From positions 310,001-374,000 of the forward strand of contig NZ_JAHKKG010000008.1 of the NCBI RefSeq assembly GCF_018829635.1: a DNA stretch of 64,000 nucleotides. Reading direction: 5' to 3'. The DNA is from Paractinoplanes bogorensis (GTDB lineage: Bacteria; Actinomycetota; Actinomycetes; Mycobacteriales; Micromonosporaceae). Positions 59,879 through 64,000 of the stretch are shown piece after piece; position 1 is the first letter of the stretch; every line of letters starts with the position of its first letter. The notes beneath the pieces are model-generated. The model did no database searches. It had not been told where the DNA came from and saw only the letters and a program-made list of their open reading frames with translations. A program made the translations under genes and the position numbers.

Positions 59879-60976
59879 TCAGGCCTCCTTCGCCGAGCTG
59901 ACCAGCTCTTTGCCGGTGGAGGCGGGGGTGACCGGGACCGCGGGCCGGGCCGCCCGGCGGCGTCGCAGCAGCATCGCGGCGACCAGGACCAGGACGATGA
60001 CGGCGCCCTGCAGCACCGAGGTGAGCGACGACGGCACGTCGAGCAGCGCCTGCAGCGAGGTGCCGCCGACGTTGAGCGACGAGAACACGATCGCGGTCAG
60101 GATCGCGCCCACCGGCGAGTTGCGGGCCAGCAGCGCCACCGCGATGCCGTTGAAGCCGATCCCGGCCTCGAACCCCTCACTGAGCCAGGGCGCCGAGCCG
60201 GCGAACAGCAGCGCCGCCCCGGCCAGACCGGCGAACCCGCCCGAGATGACGATCGCGCTGACCCCGGCCCGCACCGGGTTGATGCCGGACCAGCGGGCGG
60301 CGTCCAGGTTGCCGCCCGAGGCGCGCAGCTCGAAGCCGAACACCGTGCGGGAGAAGAGCCAGATCAGACCGGCCGCGAGGATCGGGAGCAGGATCACGTC
60401 GTACGAGAGCGTGCGTCCCGGCACCGACTCGACGGCCGGCCACAACGCGGACGCCGGGAAGTTGGCCGACTGCGGCTGCTGATCGAGCGAACCCTGCAGC
60501 GGGCCCCGGACCAGCCAGGCCAGCATCTGCACGGCGACGAGATTCAGAAGCAAAGACGAGATGATTTCCAGTACGCCCCGAGACGCCCACAACCAGGCCA
60601 CGATCCCGGCCCACAGGGCACCCCCGGCGATCCCGGCCAGCGCGCACGCCACGATCGCCACGACCGTCGGCACCCCGTCGCACTGCAGTCCGACCGCCGC
60701 CGCGGCGCACCCGCCGATGACGACCTGGCCGGGGAAGCCGACGTGCATGCGGCCCGCCTTGTCGGCGATGATCCACCCCAGCGCCACCAGGAACAGCGGG
60801 ACGGCCTGGGTCAGTGTGGTGCCGGCGTTGGTCGGGGAGCCGAAGGTGCCGCTCCAGAAGGCCGACGCCGCCTCGCCGGGGGACACTCCGATCGCGAGCA
60901 GCAGCAGCGCGGCGAACAGCAGGGTCGCCGCGGCCACGCCGAGCTGGGTCAGGACGCGTACGGCCAGAGCTTTCAC
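59879..60976 (-). CDS. BMP-type (nucleoside-like) ABC transporter permease
   Basis: The 365-residue product is the first permease (YufP-like) of the same importer. It has ADKAGRMHVGFPGQVVIGG near residue 71, ASRGVLEIISSLLLNLVAVQ near 131, and GFELRASGGNLDAARWSGIN near 214, with about nine hydrophobic helices. The start overlaps the ATPase stop by ATGA. The two permeases should form the heterodimeric channel. Confidence 0.87.
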   Translation of the reverse strand: MKALAVRVLTQLGVAAATLLFAALLLLAIGVSPGEAASAFWSGTFGSPTNAGTTLTQAVPLFLVALGWIIADKAGRMHVGFPGQVVIGGCAAAAVGLQCDGVPTVVAIVACALAGIAGGALWAGIVAWLWASRGVLEIISSLLLNLVAVQMLAWLVRGPLQGSLDQQPQSANFPASALWPAVESVPGRTLSYDVILLPILAAGLIWLFSRTVFGFELRASGGNLDAARWSGINPVRAGVSAIVISGGFAGLAGAALLFAGSAPWLSEGFEAGIGFNGIAVALLARNSPVGAILTAIVFSSLNVGGTSLQALLDVPSSLTSVLQGAVIVLVLVAAMLLRRRRAARPAVPVTPASTGKELVSSAKEA

Positions 60977-62505
60977 GCCGTCACCTCCGAAGATGTCATC
61001 AGGGCACCGATCCGGGCCCGGGTCGCCTCGCCGGCGTCGAGCACGCCGCGGATCCGCCCGTGGGCCAGCACCGCGATCCGGTCGGACAGGGCGATCACCT
61101 CGTCCAGGTCCATCGAGATGAGCAGGACCGCGCCGCCGCGATCGCGATGCTCGGTGAGCCGCCGGTAGACGAACTCGGTGGCCCGCACGTCCAGTCCGCG
61201 TACCGGCTGGACGGCGATCACCAGCAACGGCTCGGTGGACAACTCGCGGGCCAGCACGGCCTTCTGCTGGTTGCCGCCGGAGAGCCGGGCCATCGGCTGG
61301 CTCTCGCCGGTCGCGCGGACCTCGTACTCGGCGGCCAGGCGCACGGCTCGTTGCCGGGCCGCGCGCAGGTCGATGCGGCCGCGTCGGGCCAGCGGAGCCT
61401 GCCGGAGCGCGCGCAGGTTGATGTTCTCGCCGAGGGTCATGCCGCCGATGACGGCGACGTGGTGGCGGTCCTCCGGGATCAGCGCGCCACCCGCGGCGTA
61501 GAAACCGGCCGGGGTACGTCGCTCGAGCCGGCGGCCGGCCAGTTCGACCGATCCGGACAGCGCCGGCCGGATGCCGAGCACGGTCTCGACCAGTTCGGCC
61601 TGACCGCTGCCGGCCACCCCCGCGATCCCGACGATCTCGCCGGCCCGCACATCGAGATCGACGTCCTCCAGAGCCTGGGGGCCGTCCGGGTGACGTTCGA
61701 CATTCAGTTCCCGTACGACCAGAGCGGGCTCACCAGGCGCAGCCGGGGCGCGCTCGCGGCGCGGGGCGAGCGACTCGCCCACCATCAGCGTGACCAACTG
61801 CTCCGGGGTGCTACCGGCGATGTCACCGGTGCCGGCCACCGCCCCGCCGCGCAGCACCGTCCAGCGGTCGGCCACCGCGAACACCTCGGACAACTTGTGG
61901 CTGATCAGCACCACGGCGTGCCCCTCGGCGGCCAGCCGGCGCATCAGCTTGGCCAGCTCGTCCCACTCGCCCGGACTGAGCGCGGCGCTGGGCTCGTCGA
62001 AGATCAGCAGCCGGGCGCCGCGGCACAGCAGCTTGACGATCTCGAGCCGCTGCCGCTCGCCGACCGAGGCGTCGGACACCAGCCGGTCGGGGGCGATGCG
62101 CAGCCCGGTGGCGGCCTCGACCTCGGCCGCCCGGCGCCGGGCGGCGGCCCGGCCGTTGCGCCACGGCACGCCGGCCGGGGCCATCGCGAGGTTCTCCAGC
62201 TCGGTGAGCGTCGGCACCAGGGTGAAGTGCTGGTGGACCATGCCGATCCCGGCCCGCAGCGCCTGCTCCGGCCGGCGGAAGGACACCGGCGTGCCGTCGA
62301 GGCTCATGGTGCCCTCGTCCGGCTGGTAGAGGCCGGTGACGATCCGCATCAGCGTGGTCTTGCCGGCGCCGTTCTCGCCGAGCAGGGCGTGCACCTCACC
62401 CCAGGCGATGTCGAGGTCGATGCGGTCGTTGGCGGTGAAGGCGCCGAACCGCTTGGTGATGCCGGAGAGCCGCAGGGCACTGCCGGAACCGGGATCGGTG
62501 GTCAT
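60973..62505 (-). CDS. Double-ABC ATPase of a BMP-type importer
   Basis: The 510-residue product holds two ABC domains. The first has Walker A GENGAGKTT near residue 43, a Q-loop MVHQHFTLVPTLT, the signature VGERQRLEIVKLL in place of LSGGQ, and Walker B LLIFDEPSAAL. The second has a degenerate P-loop GVAGSGQAEL, an intact signature LSGGNQQKAVLAREL near 420, and the Walker B position VIAVQPVRGLDV. This split is normal for the sugar/nucleoside (CUT2/BMP) class. The start lies one base after the binding-protein stop. Confidence 0.88.
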   Translation of the reverse strand: MTTDPGSGSALRLSGITKRFGAFTANDRIDLDIAWGEVHALLGENGAGKTTLMRIVTGLYQPDEGTMSLDGTPVSFRRPEQALRAGIGMVHQHFTLVPTLTELENLAMAPAGVPWRNGRAAARRRAAEVEAATGLRIAPDRLVSDASVGERQRLEIVKLLCRGARLLIFDEPSAALSPGEWDELAKLMRRLAAEGHAVVLISHKLSEVFAVADRWTVLRGGAVAGTGDIAGSTPEQLVTLMVGESLAPRRERAPAAPGEPALVVRELNVERHPDGPQALEDVDLDVRAGEIVGIAGVAGSGQAELVETVLGIRPALSGSVELAGRRLERRTPAGFYAAGGALIPEDRHHVAVIGGMTLGENINLRALRQAPLARRGRIDLRAARQRAVRLAAEYEVRATGESQPMARLSGGNQQKAVLARELSTEPLLVIAVQPVRGLDVRATEFVYRRLTEHRDRGGAVLLISMDLDEVIALSDRIAVLAHGRIRGVLDAGEATRARIGALMTSSEVTA

Positions 62506-62506
62506 G

Positions 62507-63550
62507 TCAGCGCTGCTCGAACGCGTAGCTCGGCTTCGGCAGCAGCACGCCGTCGCCCGGGGTCACGGTGCCGTCCGAGATGTCTTTGGTGATCTTCTCG
62601 GCGAGGGCCTTCTGCTCGTCGGTGCCCTTGCCCGGGCAGAACTGGAAGGACAGCGCGCCGCTCTTGAGGCCGAAGCTGATCGCGCCGGACGCCAGCTTGC
62701 CCGCGGCGGCCTCGGTAACCGCGGTCTTGAGGACGTCGGACCAGTTGACGATGCCCGAGCCGATGATGTTCTTGTTCTCGTCGCAGTGCAGCGCGAAGAC
62801 GTTGTAGACGCCCGTACCGGCCTTGCCGTCGGCGGCCTGATAGATGCCCTCGGAGCCGGAGTCCAGGTCGGACAGGATCTGGTCGACGCCGTTGGCGATC
62901 ATCGCCTCGGCCGCCTGCTTGGCCTTGCCGACGTCGTTGTAGTCGTTGGTGTAGGCCTGCGCCACCTGTGTCTGCGGGTTCTCGATCTTGGCGCCCTGGG
63001 CCATGCCGTAGTACCAGGCGGTGGACGACGGCACCTCGGGTCCGGCGATCATGCCGATCTTCTTGCTCTTGGACTCGTTGGAGGCCACCGCGCCGGCCAC
63101 CATCGCGTTGAGACCGACCGCCACGGTCACCGAGCTGACGTTGTCGGCCAGCGCCTCCAGGTCGGAGGCGATCAGCACGAAGTGGGTGTCCGGGTACTTG
63201 GGGGCGACCACCGCGACGGCCTTGTTGAGCACCGCGCCGTCGGCGACGACCACCTTGTTCTTGGCCGCGAGCGACTGCAGGCCCTCGATCTGCTCCTGCG
63301 ACTCGGAGGCGTTGTCGACGATCGAGGTGAGTTTGAGCTTGGGGTCGGCGTCGACCGCGGCCTGCACGCCGGCCAGGGCGTACTGGGTGAAGCCGCCGTC
63401 GTTGCGCGGGGCCGGGGCCAGGAAGCCGATGTTGATCGTGGAGCTTTCTCCGGCGGCCGCGGTTCCGGCCGCCTCGTCGCCGCTTCCGCATCCGGCGAGG
63501 AGAACTGGTATGGCAGTTGTGAAGGAAATGATGGCGAGTTTGACGCGCAT
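62507..63550 (-). CDS. BMP-family substrate-binding lipoprotein
   Basis: The 347-residue product has a signal peptide with lipobox LLAGC (near residue 20). The BMP/Med fold follows: FLAPAPRNDGGFTQYALAGV near 45, VVVADGAVLNKAVAVVAPKY near 100, and GMIAGPEVPSSTAWYYGMAQ near 160. Known members bind purine nucleosides, riboflavin or related ring compounds. The ATG at 63550 has GAGAGG six bases upstream; a TTG six codons earlier is possible. Codons for TAIPV in the signal peptide include rare ATA and coincide with an operator-like repeat, so gene and control site overlap. Confidence 0.87.
   Translation of the reverse strand: MRVKLAIISFTTAIPVLLAGCGSGDEAAGTAAAGESSTINIGFLAPAPRNDGGFTQYALAGVQAAVDADPKLKLTSIVDNASESQEQIEGLQSLAAKNKVVVADGAVLNKAVAVVAPKYPDTHFVLIASDLEALADNVSSVTVAVGLNAMVAGAVASNESKSKKIGMIAGPEVPSSTAWYYGMAQGAKIENPQTQVAQAYTNDYNDVGKAKQAAEAMIANGVDQILSDLDSGSEGIYQAADGKAGTGVYNVFALHCDENKNIIGSGIVNWSDVLKTAVTEAAAGKLASGAISFGLKSGALSFQFCPGKGTDEQKALAEKITKDISDGTVTPGDGVLLPKPSYAFEQR
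63503..63518. promoter_or_regulatory. Operator repeat copy 1 (inside signal-peptide codons)
   Basis: AACTGGTATGGCAGTT (core CTGGTATGGCAG at 63505-63516) is identical over 16 bases to copy 2. It lies within the 5' coding part of the BMP-protein gene, where it forces the rare codon ATA. Confidence 0.65.
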
Positions 63551-63567
63551 GGGGGACCTCTCACTCA

Positions 63568-63583
63568 AACTGGTATGGCAGTT
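63568..63583. promoter_or_regulatory. Operator repeat copy 2 (next to candidate -10)
   Basis: AACTGGTATGGCAGTT lies 18 bases upstream of the BMP-protein ATG. On the minus strand GATAAC (63586-63581), a possible -10 hexamer, overlaps its edge, so a bound regulator would block the promoter. The matching -35 is weak. Confidence 0.65.
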
Positions 63584-63631
63584 ATCGAGACTCGAGTGGG
63601 AAAACTTGAGGTGCCGACCCAGTTTGGGGAT

Positions 63632-63643
63632 CTGCCATACCAG
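63632..63643. promoter_or_regulatory. Operator repeat copy 3 (inverted orientation)
   Basis: CTGCCATACCAG is the exact reverse complement of the 12-base core in copies 1 and 2. It lies 62 bases from copy 2, in the gap between the GntR and BMP-protein genes. Confidence 0.65.
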
Positions 63644-63698
63644 CCGTCAAGAGGCTGAGCGGGCGTAACCTGGTTTTCGCATGGTTATGGGCGCGTTA

Positions 63699-63710
63699 CT
63701 GCCATACCAG
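63699..63710. promoter_or_regulatory. Operator repeat copy 4 (inverted orientation)
   Basis: CTGCCATACCAG recurs 67 bases beyond copy 3, five bases from the stop codon of the GntR-type gene. Spacings of 65, 62 and 67 bases between successive copies suggest looping by a multimeric GntR-type regulator. Confidence 0.65.
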
Positions 63711-63715
63711 GACGC

Positions 63716-64000
63716 TCAGAGGTCGAACTTGGTGGCGACCTCGTCCTGCAGCTCGGTGCGACCGGTGCGCACGTGCACCCGCATCGCGTCCTCGGCGGCG
63801 TCGGCATCGTGGGCGCGCAACGCCTTCACGAGCGCGACATGCTCCTCGTACGACCGGCGCATCCGCCCCTCGCGACGCGTCACGATCGACGACAGGAAAC
63901 CCCGGTTGAGCTGCTGCACCAGCAGGTTGTAGTGCTCCAGCAGACGCTCGTTGCCGGCGCCGGCCGCGATCAGCTCGTGCAGCCGGGCGTCGATCGCGCT
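63716..64000 (-). CDS. GntR-type regulator, FCD domain (5' part beyond window)
   Basis: The visible 94 residues are the C-terminal part of an FCD ligand-binding domain: AIDARLHELIAAGAGNERLL, then MRRSYEEHVALVKALRAHDA and DAAEDAMRVHVRTGRTELQD. The conserved His residues of LHELI, EEHVAL and VHVRTG are the usual metal-binding set of FCD proteins. The DNA-binding half lies outside the window. It is upstream of and co-directional with the BMP importer operon, and is the likely binder of the four CTGGTATGGCAG sites. Confidence 0.82.
   Translation of the reverse strand, partial: SAIDARLHELIAAGAGNERLLEHYNLLVQQLNRGFLSSIVTRREGRMRRSYEEHVALVKALRAHDADAAEDAMRVHVRTGRTELQDEVATKFDL

Overview
The window is one contiguous piece of very G+C-rich DNA. 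Its genes have strongly G/C-biased third codon positions, frequent GTG (and some TTG) starts, and many ATGA or GTGA stop/start overlaps. This points to a multicellular actinomycete, probably of the Micromonosporaceae/Actinoplanes type; the family-level call is inference from style and gene content, not from a marker gene. I see no rRNA or tRNA gene, no CRISPR array, no insertion sequence and no phage gene. The window opens inside one gene (1-411) and closes inside another (63716-64000).

Region 1 (1-3510) holds miscellaneous single genes: a fumarylacetoacetate-hydrolase-family enzyme, an NAD-dependent epimerase preceded by two palindromic operators, and a Crp/Fnr-type regulator. Region 2 (3629-17599) is the most unusual part. 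Seven tightly packed minus-strand genes run from 16895 down to 6160: two hypotheticals (one with an Asp/His-rich N-terminus), a dynamin-like GTPase, three tandem Hsp70-like ATPases with beta-propeller-like C-termini in place of the normal substrate-binding domain, and a second dynamin-like GTPase. A fourth Hsp70-propeller protein is encoded convergently, and a class III nucleotide-cyclase-like gene lies just upstream. This looks like an uncharacterised Hsp70/dynamin system, possibly for membrane stress or conflict. Region 3 (17734-21320) has a small redox operon (ABM monooxygenase, membrane-anchored FAD monooxygenase, internally deleted WrbA), a small membrane protein and a secreted protein, separated by a clear bidirectional terminator.

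Region 4 (21401-46797) is a large CoA-dependent catabolic island. A CitE-like lyase is divergent from a plus-strand run holding two amidohydrolases that are each followed by a small NifU/MIP18-like protein, a SnoaL-like protein, a branched-chain-amino-acid-type ABC transporter (fused LivH-LivM permease, lipoprotein, two ATPases), two MmgE/PrpD proteins, two MaoC proteins, two family III CoA-transferases, dehydrogenases and a GntR regulator. A TetR gene with a perfect palindromic operator then precedes a beta-oxidation set: thiolase, acyl-CoA dehydrogenase, two SDRs and EtfBA. Together they should import a compound, activate it as a CoA thioester and degrade it, with electrons leaving through ETF. 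The substrate cannot be read from the sequence.

Region 5 (46871-52082) holds a bifunctional-looking GGDEF-EAL protein and four small membrane or TPR proteins. Region 6 (52086-64000) is a minus-strand operon: partial GntR regulator, a BMP-type nucleoside-like ABC importer, then amidohydrolase, bicupin, PEBP protein, an FAD monooxygenase resembling pyridine-ring-opening oxygenases, MBL hydrolase, carboxymuconolactone-decarboxylase-like protein, hydroxyisobutyrate-dehydrogenase-like protein and aldehyde dehydrogenase. Four evenly spaced copies of a CTGGTATGGCAG operator sit at its head. I infer import and degradation of a small ring compound, possibly an N-heteroaromatic.
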